From: Clostridiales bacterium
Lineage (GTDB): Bacteria; Bacillota; Clostridia; Saccharofermentanales; Saccharofermentanaceae
NCBI GenBank assembly: GCA_017513085.1
Contig: JAFWDK010000011.1
Location: forward strand, 1-58,702
DNA: 58,702 nt
Direction of reading: 5' to 3'
Shown: positions 8,054-15,315 of the stretch, one piece after another
Layout of the letters: each line of letters opens with the position of its first letter
How positions within the stretch are numbered: position 1 is the stretch's first letter
Made by a program: the position numbers and the translations under genes
Notes under the pieces: model-generated
Database searches by the model: none
The model's input: the letters and a program-made list of their open reading frames with translations, nothing else
What the model was told of the DNA's origin: nothing

Positions 8054-8614
8054 ATGACAGACGAACTGTTTTCTAATTATCGTGAGCTTTTTTCCGACAA
8101 ATTATTGCTCCGTCGGATCACGATGCAGGATCTGGATGATGTGTTCGAGATCTACTCAAATAAAGAGGTCATGCTCTATTTTGCGGACCGTTTTCCTTTC
8201 GAGAAAAGCACTGAAGCGGAAACCATGATCCGTGAATACGAGGAAGCGCTCACTAACCATTGGAGCATGCGCTGGGGCATCGTCCTGAAAGAAAGCGGAA
8301 AACTCATCGGCACATGTGGATTTCATGCTCTGTCTGAGTACGATAAACGTATCGAGGTCGGCTACGATCTGAACCGTGACTACTGGCAGAAAGGGATCAT
8401 GACAGAAGCGCTTTCACTGATCATCGATCACGCATTCCAATGCTCGGATTTAAACCGCATCGAAGCAATGGTCGAACCGCCGAACACCGGTTCCCGAGCT
8501 CTTCTTGAAAAGCTTGGATTCCAGTATGAAGGCACCCTCCGGAAACACGAGATGTGCCGCGGCGATTTCGTAGATATACAGATGTTCAGTATATTACGAG
8601 AAGACTTGAAATAA
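8054..8614 (+). CDS. GNAT N-acetyltransferase, RimJ/RimL type
   Basis: 186 residues. RLRRIT-like opening (LLLRRITMQDLDDVFEIYSNKEVMLYF), the central WGIVLKESGKLIGTCGF, GYDLNRDYWQKGIMTEAL as the acetyl-CoA site and ANVEPPNTGSRALLEKLGFQYEG-like ending (here AMVEPPNTGSR) define the ribosomal-protein N-acetyltransferase/SpeG-like group. These proteins acetylate ribosomal protein N-termini, amino-sugars, polyamines or drugs; the substrate is unknown. AAGGAG lies 7 bases before the ATG. The decayed TfoX-like gene follows 10 bases after the stop. Confidence 0.9.
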   Translation: MTDELFSNYRELFSDKLLLRRITMQDLDDVFEIYSNKEVMLYFADRFPFEKSTEAETMIREYEEALTNHWSMRWGIVLKESGKLIGTCGFHALSEYDKRIEVGYDLNRDYWQKGIMTEALSLIIDHAFQCSDLNRIEAMVEPPNTGSRALLEKLGFQYEGTLRKHEMCRGDFVDIQMFSILREDLK

Positions 8615-8624
8615 GAAGGCACAT

Positions 8625-8703
8625 ATGGCATCGAGTAAAGAATACCTGGATTTTATTTGAAGCCATGTATCCGGAGCTCCCGGCACCGAAGAAAAAGAAA
8701 TGA
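8625..8703 (+). pseudogene. Remnant of a TfoX/Sxy N-terminal-domain gene with large internal deletion
   Basis: An ATG with an AAGAAGG site starts MASSKEYLDFI, the conserved N-terminus of small TfoX-domain proteins. After a frameshifting junction near 8651, the next bases in another frame read FEAMYPELPAPKKKK and a stop, the usual C-terminus of the same family. About 79 bases remain, where roughly 320 would be expected. Both ends survive and the middle is gone, so this looks like one internal deletion. The family identity rests on remembered family ends, not on a search. Confidence 0.7.
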
Positions 8704-8712
8704 GCGGCTATA

Positions 8713-9393
8713 TCACCCGAAGATCAGTTTCTTTACGATCTCGATCGTCTTCTTTCGCATATAGGTCTGGTCCAGATCCGGATCGATGGGATGCATATAG
8801 GTATGGCAGAAGCACTCTATATAGTTGACCGCCATGCGGACGTTTTCGGCGCTTTTCTCCGGATTCGCGCCCTTAAGGAGGAACACCTGCTCCATCTTCT
8901 CATACATATCCTGCCAGAAGCCGTCGGAGACTTCCGCGATATCCGCATCCGTGTGATACAACGCTTCCAGTTCCTCATGCACTGCCCAGTTTCTCCGGTG
9001 ATATTCCAGTAAGTAGTCTAATGTTTTTTCGGCAAAAGCATCAAACTCAAGCCCTTTTTCTCCGTTTTCAGCTTCGTGGTAGAAGCGGGTAACATCTCCC
9101 ATCAACTGATCTGCCGCCATCTGCAGAGCCTGAATGAGGATATCCTTCTTATCGCGGAAATAGTGGTAAACGATACCGGTAGATAGGCCTGCCGCTTTTG
9201 CAATATCGTCCGCCGTGATATTGTGATATCCCTTCTGAAGGATCAGGTCACCGCCGACGCTTAAGATCTTAAGCCGCGTCTCGATTGAGCGCTTCTGCTT
9301 CGGAACCGCCATTGGCTTGTTCTTGGGGTCTGAAGATGTCTTGCGTTCAATCTTCCCTTTTTCACTGTTTTTTCCCGGTTTCTTAGTGGCCAT
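8713..9393 (-). CDS. TetR family transcriptional regulator
   Basis: 226 residues. After a basic N-terminal extension of about 35 residues comes the TetR helix-turn-helix (RLKILSVGGDLILQKGYHNITADDIAKAAGLSTGIVYHYFRDKKDIL). A helical ligand domain follows. The start at 9391-9393 (MATKK) has AGGTGA upstream; the frame also opens at an earlier GTG. It is transcribed away from an ABC/FtsX exporter, and two matching palindromes sit between them, so it most likely represses both units. The inducer is unknown. The ligand domain resembles regulators of drug or lipid efflux, but this is not diagnostic. Confidence 0.9.
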   Translation of the reverse strand: MATKKPGKNSEKGKIERKTSSDPKNKPMAVPKQKRSIETRLKILSVGGDLILQKGYHNITADDIAKAAGLSTGIVYHYFRDKKDILIQALQMAADQLMGDVTRFYHEAENGEKGLEFDAFAEKTLDYLLEYHRRNWAVHEELEALYHTDADIAEVSDGFWQDMYEKMEQVFLLKGANPEKSAENVRMAVNYIECFCHTYMHPIDPDLDQTYMRKKTIEIVKKLIFG

Positions 9394-9463
9394 CAGGCAA
9401 GTCACCTCATCGAATTCTTACTATCCAACTCTATTAAACCACAGATTCGTTTTCTTGCACAGC

Positions 9464-9487
9464 AAAATTGAGACATTTCTCAATTTT
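9464..9487. promoter_or_regulatory. TetR operator 1 (24-bp palindrome)
   Basis: AAAATTGAGA (9464-9473) and TCTCAATTTT (9478-9487) form a perfect palindrome around CATT. It lies 71 bp upstream of the TetR start, probably over its promoter. Confidence 0.7.
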
Positions 9488-9528
9488 CACAAAAAACCGG
9501 CACCTTGTTTTATACACAATGTACAAAG

Positions 9529-9544
9529 TTGAGAGATTTCTCAA
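9529..9544. promoter_or_regulatory. TetR operator 2
   Basis: TTGAGA (9529-9534) and TCTCAA (9539-9544) repeat the arms of operator 1 around GATT. It lies immediately upstream of the exporter -35 element, which is a natural repression position. Confidence 0.7.
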
Positions 9545-9552
9545 TTTTTGTA

Positions 9553-9581
9553 TTGACCTGATTTCAGGGCGGACGTAGAAT
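9553..9581 (+). promoter_or_regulatory. Promoter of the ABC/FtsX exporter operon
   Basis: TTGACC (9553-9558) and TAGAAT (9576-9581) with a 17-bp spacer. The ATPase start codon is 62 bases further on. Confidence 0.65.
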
Positions 9582-9642
9582 GATCGTAGTTAGCACAGGC
9601 TTACTTTATAACTTATATAAATATCCGAAGGAGACGAACAAA

Positions 9643-10350
9643 ATGGGAAACACAATCGTCGAGTTTAAGAATGTCACGAAGCAATATGGTCAAGGTGAAG
9701 CGATCCAGCTGGCCAACAACGATGTCAACTTCACGATCGAAGAGGGCGAATTCGTCGTTATACTCGGTCAGTCCGGAGCCGGCAAATCCACCGTATTAAA
9801 CATGCTGGGCGGGATGGATACACCTACATCCGGAACGATCACCGTCGCCGGCCAGGAAGTCTCGAAGATGAACGATAAAGAGTTATCGGAATATCGCGCC
9901 GGCACGATCGGGTTTATCTTCCAGTTCTATAACCTCCTCCCCTCCCTGACCGCCATAGAGAATGTGTCTTTGGTAAAAAACATCGTCAAAAGCGGTCCGG
10001 AACCGATGGAGATGTTACGCGCCGTCGGACTCGGGGATCACGCCAAAAAGTTTCCGTCGCAAATGTCCGGCGGCGAACAACAACGCGTCTCCATCGCAAG
10101 AGCTTTGGCCAAGGACCCGAAGATCATACTCGGCGATGAGCCGACGGGAGCACTCGATTCCGAGACCGGTGTGATCGTTCTGGAACTTCTTTCCGATCTT
10201 TCCCGCAAACAAGGAAAGACCGTGATCCTGGTCACGCATAACGCCGATATTGCCAAGTGTGCGGATAAAGTCATCCGCATGAAAAACGGAAAGATCCGCG
10301 AGATCCGCATCAACGAATCTCCGGTTCCGGTCCGGGAGGTGGAATGGTAA
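9643..10350 (+). CDS. ABC transporter ATP-binding protein (MacB/LolD-like)
   Basis: 235 residues. Walker A GQSGAGKST (42-50), Q-loop FQFYNLLPSLTA, signature SGGEQQRVSIARAL, Walker B ILGDEPTGALD and the H-loop VTHN are all intact. This is the LolD/MacB class that powers FtsX-type permeases. The start at 9643 has AAGGAG 9 bases upstream; the frame is open back to 9580. Its last bases overlap the permease gene. With the next gene it forms a type VII-like (mechanotransmission) exporter controlled by the divergent TetR; the substrate may be an antimicrobial or a lipid. Confidence 0.93.
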   Translation: MGNTIVEFKNVTKQYGQGEAIQLANNDVNFTIEEGEFVVILGQSGAGKSTVLNMLGGMDTPTSGTITVAGQEVSKMNDKELSEYRAGTIGFIFQFYNLLPSLTAIENVSLVKNIVKSGPEPMEMLRAVGLGDHAKKFPSQMSGGEQQRVSIARALAKDPKIILGDEPTGALDSETGVIVLELLSDLSRKQGKTVILVTHNADIAKCADKVIRMKNGKIREIRINESPVPVREVEW

Positions 10351-12662
10351 TGCTTGTACGTAAGATGACGCGGGAGATCCGGAAGAACCTCGGCCAGTTC
10401 CTCTCTCTCTTTGTACTCTCCTTTCTGGCCGTATCTCTTTTTGCCTGCATGAAGGCTAGCAATATCAGTGCTTACAACAAGCTGGATGACTTGCGGAAAG
10501 AAACCAATTGCGCCGACGGCTGGATCTTCAGCGAGAACTTTTCTTCGGAAGATCTTTCCTCTGTAAAAGCACTTTCCGACATCACTTCTGCGCAGAGACG
10601 TCTTCACTTCAAAGCGACGGCGGAAGGCTTCGACCAGGCGCAGTTGGAAGTCTATGGTCTTGAAGAGGATCTGGTTTCCATGCCGTATTATGTGACCGGA
10701 AACAAGCTGGATCTGACATCGAAAGATGGCATCTGGATCTCGGAGTCTTTTGTGAAAGAATGGGGTCTGAAGATTGGCGACTCTTTCTCCTTTTCTGCTT
10801 ACGGTCAAATTCTGAACAAACGCATCGAAGGCACGATCGTTTCTCCTGAATATCAGTATCTCAAAGCGGATAAGGATCTGGATATCATAGCGAAAAATAT
10901 CGCCGTCATCTATATGCCGGTCGATGGACTAAGCGAATATTTCCAGGGTCTTCCCGGCGGCCTCCCTTTCAATGAACTGATCTTCACGACCAGCCGAAGC
11001 GATGTGAAATCTTTGGAGTCCTCGCTGGATGAAGCACTTCACGGCAACTATGCAGTGCTTTGCGATCGGGACGACATGCCCGGGATCCGCATCATGAAAG
11101 ATGAACTGGCACAACATGATCAGTTTGCCATCACCTTTCCGGTCGTTTTTCTGGCTATTGCCATATTGGTCATTATGACGACGATGAACCGAATGATCGC
11201 CAACCAGCGTACCCAGATCGGAACGCTGCGCGCCTTGGGCATGAAGAAAAGGAAGATCATCTTCCACTATCTGAGCTACAGTTTTATTGTCTCGCTTCTG
11301 GGCTCCCTCGTAGGCGTTTTCGTCGGCACCTATCTCTTCGGCGAAGGGATCGCCGCGATCTTCCGTGCCTGGTATTTGATCCCGGGCTGGACGGTCGAGA
11401 TGGATGCCTCATTCGCACTTATCGTGATCCTGATCGTACTCGCCTGTACGCTCGCGACTTATTTCAGTTGCCGCAAAGTCATGAATGTACATCCTGCCGC
11501 AAGCCTTCGCCCGGCCGCTCCGAAATCCGGCAAAAGCACTCTTTTCGAAAAGCTTCCTTTCTGGTCCAGACTCGGCTTTTCTTCCCAGTACAACCTGCGT
11601 GATATTGCACGCGGAAAGCTGCGTTCTTTCATGGGCGTTTTCGGAACTGCCGCCGGCATGATGATCATGGTCGCGGCCATGGCTTCGATCACCACGATCC
11701 AGGATGCCTCTTCCTGGTCTTTCGACAAGATCCAAAACTTTAAAAACGAGATCGATTTCTCGGATGATATCACGTTGGATCTGGCAGAGAGTTATAAAGA
11801 AAAATATGGCGGCGAACTGATCCAGACATCGGCAATCGAGATTGCAAAAGAACCGCACGCGGATTCTTCGAAGAAAAAGACAACTTCGCTTATGGTAACT
11901 GAGGGCGAAAACTTCTACCGGCTCACTGACAAAAACCGCGATCTCGCCGAACTTGCTCCAGGAAGCTGTGCCATTACCATGAAGCTGGCCCGTTCTCTGG
12001 ATCTTCGTGAAGGCGACACTTTCTACTGGCACCTTTATGAAAAGAATACCTGGTATGAGGCAAAAGTCGGATTGATCAACCGTCACCCGAATTTCTCGGG
12101 AGTGACGATGTTACGTGACGACTATGAAGCAACCGACGCCGGATATCTACCTAGTCTTCTCTATACATCTTCCGACTCGGTGGATGCTCAGGACCAGCCG
12201 GGCATCTTAGCGGTCCATGATGACAAGGATCTGAAGGAAAGCTTCGATATCATGATGGAAATGATTTATGCCATGCTTTTCGTCTTTGTGGTATTTGCAA
12301 CGATCCTGCCGATCGTCGTCCTCTACAATTGCGGGAATCTCTCTTTCCACGAAAGAGTGAAAGAATTTGCTACGCTGAAAGTCCTTGGGTTCACCACGAA
12401 AAAGATCAGAAAGCTCCTCTCTCTTCAGAACCTTTGGCTCTCCATCATCGGAGTGTTCCTGGGGGCGCCGTTCGGCAAAGTCATGCTCCAGTACATGTTC
12501 GACAGTAACGGAGACAGCATGGACTACCCTGTCTCAGCAGGATTCCTCGTCTATCTCGTCTCAGGACTCTTCGTCATGATCGTATCTGTACTGGTCAGTT
12601 ATATGTTCAACAAACGTATCAAGAAACTGGATATGGTCGAGATCCTGAAAGGCATAGAATGA
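10350..12662 (+). CDS. FtsX-family ABC transporter permease, duplicated (two FtsX domains)
   Basis: About 770 residues. One TM helix near the N-terminus (FLSLFVLSFLAVSLFACM) and an extracytoplasmic domain precede three TM helices around 255-385. A second extracytoplasmic domain and three more TM helices end the protein. The signatures QIGTLRALGMKKRKI and EFATLKVLGFTTKKIRKLL mark the two FtsX domains. The ATG at 10350 overlaps the ATPase stop as TAATG and lies 9 bases after GGAGGT; an ATG at 10344 is in frame but only 3 bases from the site. It is the partner of the preceding ATPase. No terminator is visible before the next promoter. Confidence 0.92.
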   Translation: MLVRKMTREIRKNLGQFLSLFVLSFLAVSLFACMKASNISAYNKLDDLRKETNCADGWIFSENFSSEDLSSVKALSDITSAQRRLHFKATAEGFDQAQLEVYGLEEDLVSMPYYVTGNKLDLTSKDGIWISESFVKEWGLKIGDSFSFSAYGQILNKRIEGTIVSPEYQYLKADKDLDIIAKNIAVIYMPVDGLSEYFQGLPGGLPFNELIFTTSRSDVKSLESSLDEALHGNYAVLCDRDDMPGIRIMKDELAQHDQFAITFPVVFLAIAILVIMTTMNRMIANQRTQIGTLRALGMKKRKIIFHYLSYSFIVSLLGSLVGVFVGTYLFGEGIAAIFRAWYLIPGWTVEMDASFALIVILIVLACTLATYFSCRKVMNVHPAASLRPAAPKSGKSTLFEKLPFWSRLGFSSQYNLRDIARGKLRSFMGVFGTAAGMMIMVAAMASITTIQDASSWSFDKIQNFKNEIDFSDDITLDLAESYKEKYGGELIQTSAIEIAKEPHADSSKKKTTSLMVTEGENFYRLTDKNRDLAELAPGSCAITMKLARSLDLREGDTFYWHLYEKNTWYEAKVGLINRHPNFSGVTMLRDDYEATDAGYLPSLLYTSSDSVDAQDQPGILAVHDDKDLKESFDIMMEMIYAMLFVFVVFATILPIVVLYNCGNLSFHERVKEFATLKVLGFTTKKIRKLLSLQNLWLSIIGVFLGAPFGKVMLQYMFDSNGDSMDYPVSAGFLVYLVSGLFVMIVSVLVSYMFNKRIKKLDMVEILKGIE

Positions 12663-12670
12663 CAAAGAAG

Positions 12671-12690
12671 TAGTTAGCATATTCTAACTA
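12671..12690. promoter_or_regulatory. DtxR-like operator 1
   Basis: TAGTTAG (12671-12677) and CTAACTA (12684-12690) form an inverted repeat around CATATT, just upstream of the -35 of the DUF3793-flavodoxin promoter. The half-site resembles the IdeR/DtxR consensus arm TTAGGTTAG. Confidence 0.6.
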
Positions 12691-12696
12691 TTTGTA

Positions 12697-12725
12697 TTGA
12701 CACGGATGTTTTCTATTGATATAGT
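12697..12725 (+). promoter_or_regulatory. Promoter of the DUF3793-flavodoxin operon
   Basis: TTGACA (12697-12702) and TATAGT (12720-12725) with a 17-bp spacer. Palindromes flank it on both sides. Confidence 0.75.
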
Positions 12726-12730
12726 ATATA

Positions 12731-12758
12731 CGTTTAGTTAGCCTATGCTAACTAAACG
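12731..12758. promoter_or_regulatory. DtxR-like operator 2
   Basis: Perfect 12-bp arms, CGTTTAGTTAGC (12731-12742) and GCTAACTAAACG (12747-12758), around CTAT, at about the transcription start. It has the same half-sites as the box at 12671 and the box at 43079. Confidence 0.75.
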
Positions 12759-12785
12759 TAAAGACGATCAGAAAGGAAAACATCT

Positions 12786-13349
12786 ATGCCGGAACGGTAT
12801 CTGGTTGACCAATGCGCGCCGACTCTTGCCGGAATGAAAACAGGAAGCCTCTTTACTATTCATGGCAAAGATCCGGAAAGGATCCACTCCGAGATCAGAA
12901 GGATCAATCGCACTCTTTCAGGCAAAGGGCTTTTGCTTCTTCCTCTTCACTCAACTTCCGCATTCTGTCTTCTTTATCTGTATCGTCCGAAGCAACTTGA
13001 CCAGGATCTGAAGCAGCCGAAATGTACTAAACTTCTCCGAAAATGCGGATACTCAAGTCTCCGGACAACGACCTGTCTGGTTCACCTTATCCGACGGCTT
13101 CGGGAAGGATCCGGGTTTCCTCACGAGATCGGTCTTTTCCTTGGTTATCCTCCGGAAGACGTACAAGGCTTTATGGAAGATCCGCACTGTCCAAGCAAAT
13201 GCCGAGGCTGCACAGGAGGATGCTGGAAAGTATATCACGAACCGGAAAAAGCCCAAGTGCTTTTTGAGAAGTATGCGTCCTGCACGAGAAGTTATCAGAA
13301 GCGGCTCCTATGCGGAGCTTCTATCGAACAGTTGGCCGTAGCAGGCTGA
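12786..13349 (+). CDS. DUF3793 family protein
   Basis: 187 residues. The sequence (PTLAGMKTGSLF, LLLPLHSTSAFCLLYLYRPKQL, HEIGLFLGYPPEDVQGFM, CRGCTGGCWKVY) fits the DUF3793 family, which is common in anaerobic Firmicutes next to flavodoxin and ferrous-iron transport genes. The function is unknown. The HEIGLFLGYP segment and the cluster of cysteines (CPSKCRGCTGGC) stand out. The reading starts with AGAAAGGA upstream. It lies under a promoter flanked by DtxR-like palindromes, so expression probably rises when iron (or manganese) is short. Confidence 0.85.
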   Translation: MPERYLVDQCAPTLAGMKTGSLFTIHGKDPERIHSEIRRINRTLSGKGLLLLPLHSTSAFCLLYLYRPKQLDQDLKQPKCTKLLRKCGYSSLRTTTCLVHLIRRLREGSGFPHEIGLFLGYPPEDVQGFMEDPHCPSKCRGCTGGCWKVYHEPEKAQVLFEKYASCTRSYQKRLLCGASIEQLAVAG

Positions 13350-13418
13350 AGAACAGGCAGTTTCCTGCACTCCGCAGGTCTGTATATATGAAATCTTACA
13401 AACAGAAAGGATATAAGT

Positions 13419-13850
13419 ATGAGCAAAATCGCAATTGTTTTTTGGAGCGGAACCGGAAACACAGAGACTATGGCAAATGCTGTGGAAGCCGGTGCTAAAG
13501 AGGCCGGTGCAGAAGTCACACGTTTTTCGCCGGCTGATTTTACCGAGGACAAAGTAGCAGACTTTGACGCGATCGCTTTCGGATGCCCGGCTATGGGAGC
13601 CGAAGTTTTGGAAGAGTCGGAAGTTGACCCGATGTTCACTGCGCTTGAGCAGGCCAGCGTCCTTACCGGTAAGAAGGTCGGTCTTTTCGGTTCTTACGGC
13701 TGGGGTGACGGCGAGTGGATGCGAAACTGGGAAGAAAGATGCAGACAGGCAGGCGCTGATCTTATCTACGAAGGCGTGATCTGCAACGAAGCCCCGGACG
13801 CTGCCGCTACCGAAGCTTGTAAAAAGCTTGGCACAGATCTCTCACATTAA
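13419..13850 (+). CDS. Flavodoxin
   Basis: 143 residues. The FMN phosphate loop is WSGTGNTETMANAV, the 60s loop is CPAMGAEVLEE, and the 90s loop is FGSYGWGDGEWMRNWEERC, as in short-chain clostridial flavodoxins. It carries electrons in place of ferredoxin when iron is scarce. AGAAAGGA precedes the ATG. It is co-directional with DUF3793, 69 bases downstream, with no terminator between, so both respond to the DtxR-like operators. A terminator follows. Confidence 0.93.
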   Translation: MSKIAIVFWSGTGNTETMANAVEAGAKEAGAEVTRFSPADFTEDKVADFDAIAFGCPAMGAEVLEESEVDPMFTALEQASVLTGKKVGLFGSYGWGDGEWMRNWEERCRQAGADLIYEGVICNEAPDAAATEACKKLGTDLSH

Positions 13851-13887
13851 TTCATTCACAATTCACTATCAATCTATCTATTCACCT

Positions 13888-13931
13888 AAAGTACCTGATC
13901 AGACATTCATATCTTTTCAGGTACTTTTTTA
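13888..13931 (+). terminator. Terminator after flavodoxin
   Basis: The 11-bp arms AAAGTACCTGA (13888-13898) and TCAGGTACTTT (13917-13927) enclose an 18-base loop and run into a T-tract. Confidence 0.88.
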
Positions 13932-13951
13932 CACACAATTGCAAAATGAAG

Positions 13952-13957
13952 TATAAT
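13952..13957 (+). promoter_or_regulatory. -10 element of the DtxR-family regulator gene
   Basis: A consensus TATAAT lies 46 bases before the ATG. The -35 at the right distance is weak (TTACAC, 13930-13935). Confidence 0.5.
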
Positions 13958-14003
13958 AGTAAATAATTATTTTGAAACCATCTGATTTACAAGGAGAATA
14001 CAT

Positions 14004-14384
14004 ATGAACGGACTATATGAATCTGGCGAAGATTATCTCGAGACCATCCTGATCCTTAAGAAGCGAAACGGCAATGTTCGTTCCGTGGATATCGCCCACG
14101 AGATGGAGCTGAGCAAACCAAGTGTCAGCCGTGCTATGGGCATCTTGAAAAACAAAGGTTTTATCTCTATCGAAGAAGATGGCAGTATTATTTTTAGCGA
14201 GGAAGGCAGCAAGCTGGCCAAGCGTATCTACGAGCGTCATCGTATCCTTACGGAAGCCCTGATGCTTCTGGGCGTGGATGAGAAAACCGCTTCAGAAGAT
14301 GCGTGCCGCATCGAGCATGATATCAGCGAGAAATCTTTCAACAAGATCAAGAAGCATGTTCGTGATGCCAAGAAAGCTGAGTAA
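14004..14384 (+). CDS. DtxR/MntR family metal-dependent transcriptional regulator
   Basis: 126 residues. The N-terminal winged helix (GEDYLETILILKKRNGNVRSVDIAHEMELSKPSVSRAMGILKNKGFI) is followed by the short metal-binding dimerisation helices (ERHRILTEALMLLGVDEKTASEDACRIEHDISEKSF). E/H pairs are in the expected ligand positions. There is no C-terminal SH3-like domain, as in MntR-sized members. Such proteins repress when bound to Fe(II) or Mn(II). It lies immediately after the flavodoxin operon, whose operators have DtxR-like half-sites, so it is the prime candidate to bind those boxes and the one at 43079. AAGGAG lies 8 bases before the start. Confidence 0.92.
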   Translation: MNGLYESGEDYLETILILKKRNGNVRSVDIAHEMELSKPSVSRAMGILKNKGFISIEEDGSIIFSEEGSKLAKRIYERHRILTEALMLLGVDEKTASEDACRIEHDISEKSFNKIKKHVRDAKKAE

Positions 14385-14393
14385 GCTTCTGTA

Positions 14394-15281
14394 TTACGCT
14401 TCTTCTTTCTCCTCACTTCTATCGTGATGAAGATTCCAGTACCAGCGGAATACGGCCATGCCGATAATGATCACATAGCCGCATATGCTTAACGGCGCCG
14501 GTATCTCAGAGAAAAAGACCACACCGAGGATCGCAGAGAAGACCACTTGCGTGTTATCGAAAACACCGATCTTTCTTGCCGGTGCAAACTTATAGGCAGA
14601 AGTGATCGAAAACTGTGCAATCGCCGCGAAGATTCCTGCTGCGACCAGACAAAGAAGCTGCCAGGTCTCCATCACCTTAAAGTCAAAGATCATGAACGGC
14701 AGCGACAAAAGACACGAAAAAAGAGAAAAGCAGAGGACAATGATCGATGTCCTCTCTTTTTTTTGCCCGAGAAGACGGACAAAAGAATATGCAATACCAG
14801 CGCCTGCGCCACCCCAAAGGCCGGCCAAAGCCGGGATCATGGAAACATCTGCAGATGGTCTGGCGATCAGGATCACTCCGGAAAAAGCAACTACCGTCGT
14901 CAGGATGTCGATCTTCGTCGGCTTTTCTTTTAGGATCGGAATCGACGCAAGGATCGCAAAGAACGGCGAAAGTTTATTGAGCATATTCGCGTCGGCAAGA
15001 GGCAAGTGATCGATCGCATAGAAATTGCAGAGCAACCCGGTCGTACCGAACAGGCATCTGAGAAAAACGTACTTCCCGTTTCCCTTTTTCATCTTGAACT
15101 TTTCTTCCGAACGCATGAGTGTTACCGCTGCAATCACTGCTGCAAAAGCATTTCTGAAGAATGCTTTTTCCATTGTCGGCACATCGCCGCTGAGTTTTAC
15201 AAAGAAAGTCATCAGGGCAAATCCCAATGCCGCTGCCAGAATACAGGCAATTCCTTTTGCGTCCGAACTCTTCAGTTTCAT
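14394..15281 (-). CDS. EamA (DMT superfamily) transporter
   Basis: 295 residues with ten predicted TM helices in two five-helix repeats. Typical segments are FFRNAFAAVIAAV, DANMLNKLSPFFAILASIPILKEKPT and ISTAYKFAPARKIGVFDNTQVVFSAILGVVFFSEIPAPLS-like stretches. EamA carriers export amino acids, metabolites or purines; the substrate is unknown. The C-terminus is highly acidic (SEEKEEA). The stop lies 9 bases from the converging regulator gene stop, with no clear terminator between. Confidence 0.9.
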   Translation of the reverse strand: MKLKSSDAKGIACILAAALGFALMTFFVKLSGDVPTMEKAFFRNAFAAVIAAVTLMRSEEKFKMKKGNGKYVFLRCLFGTTGLLCNFYAIDHLPLADANMLNKLSPFFAILASIPILKEKPTKIDILTTVVAFSGVILIARPSADVSMIPALAGLWGGAGAGIAYSFVRLLGQKKERTSIIVLCFSLFSCLLSLPFMIFDFKVMETWQLLCLVAAGIFAAIAQFSITSAYKFAPARKIGVFDNTQVVFSAILGVVFFSEIPAPLSICGYVIIIGMAVFRWYWNLHHDRSEEKEEA

Positions 15282-15315
15282 CTATATAATCTGTCCTCTT
15301 TCCTTCTGACCTTTT

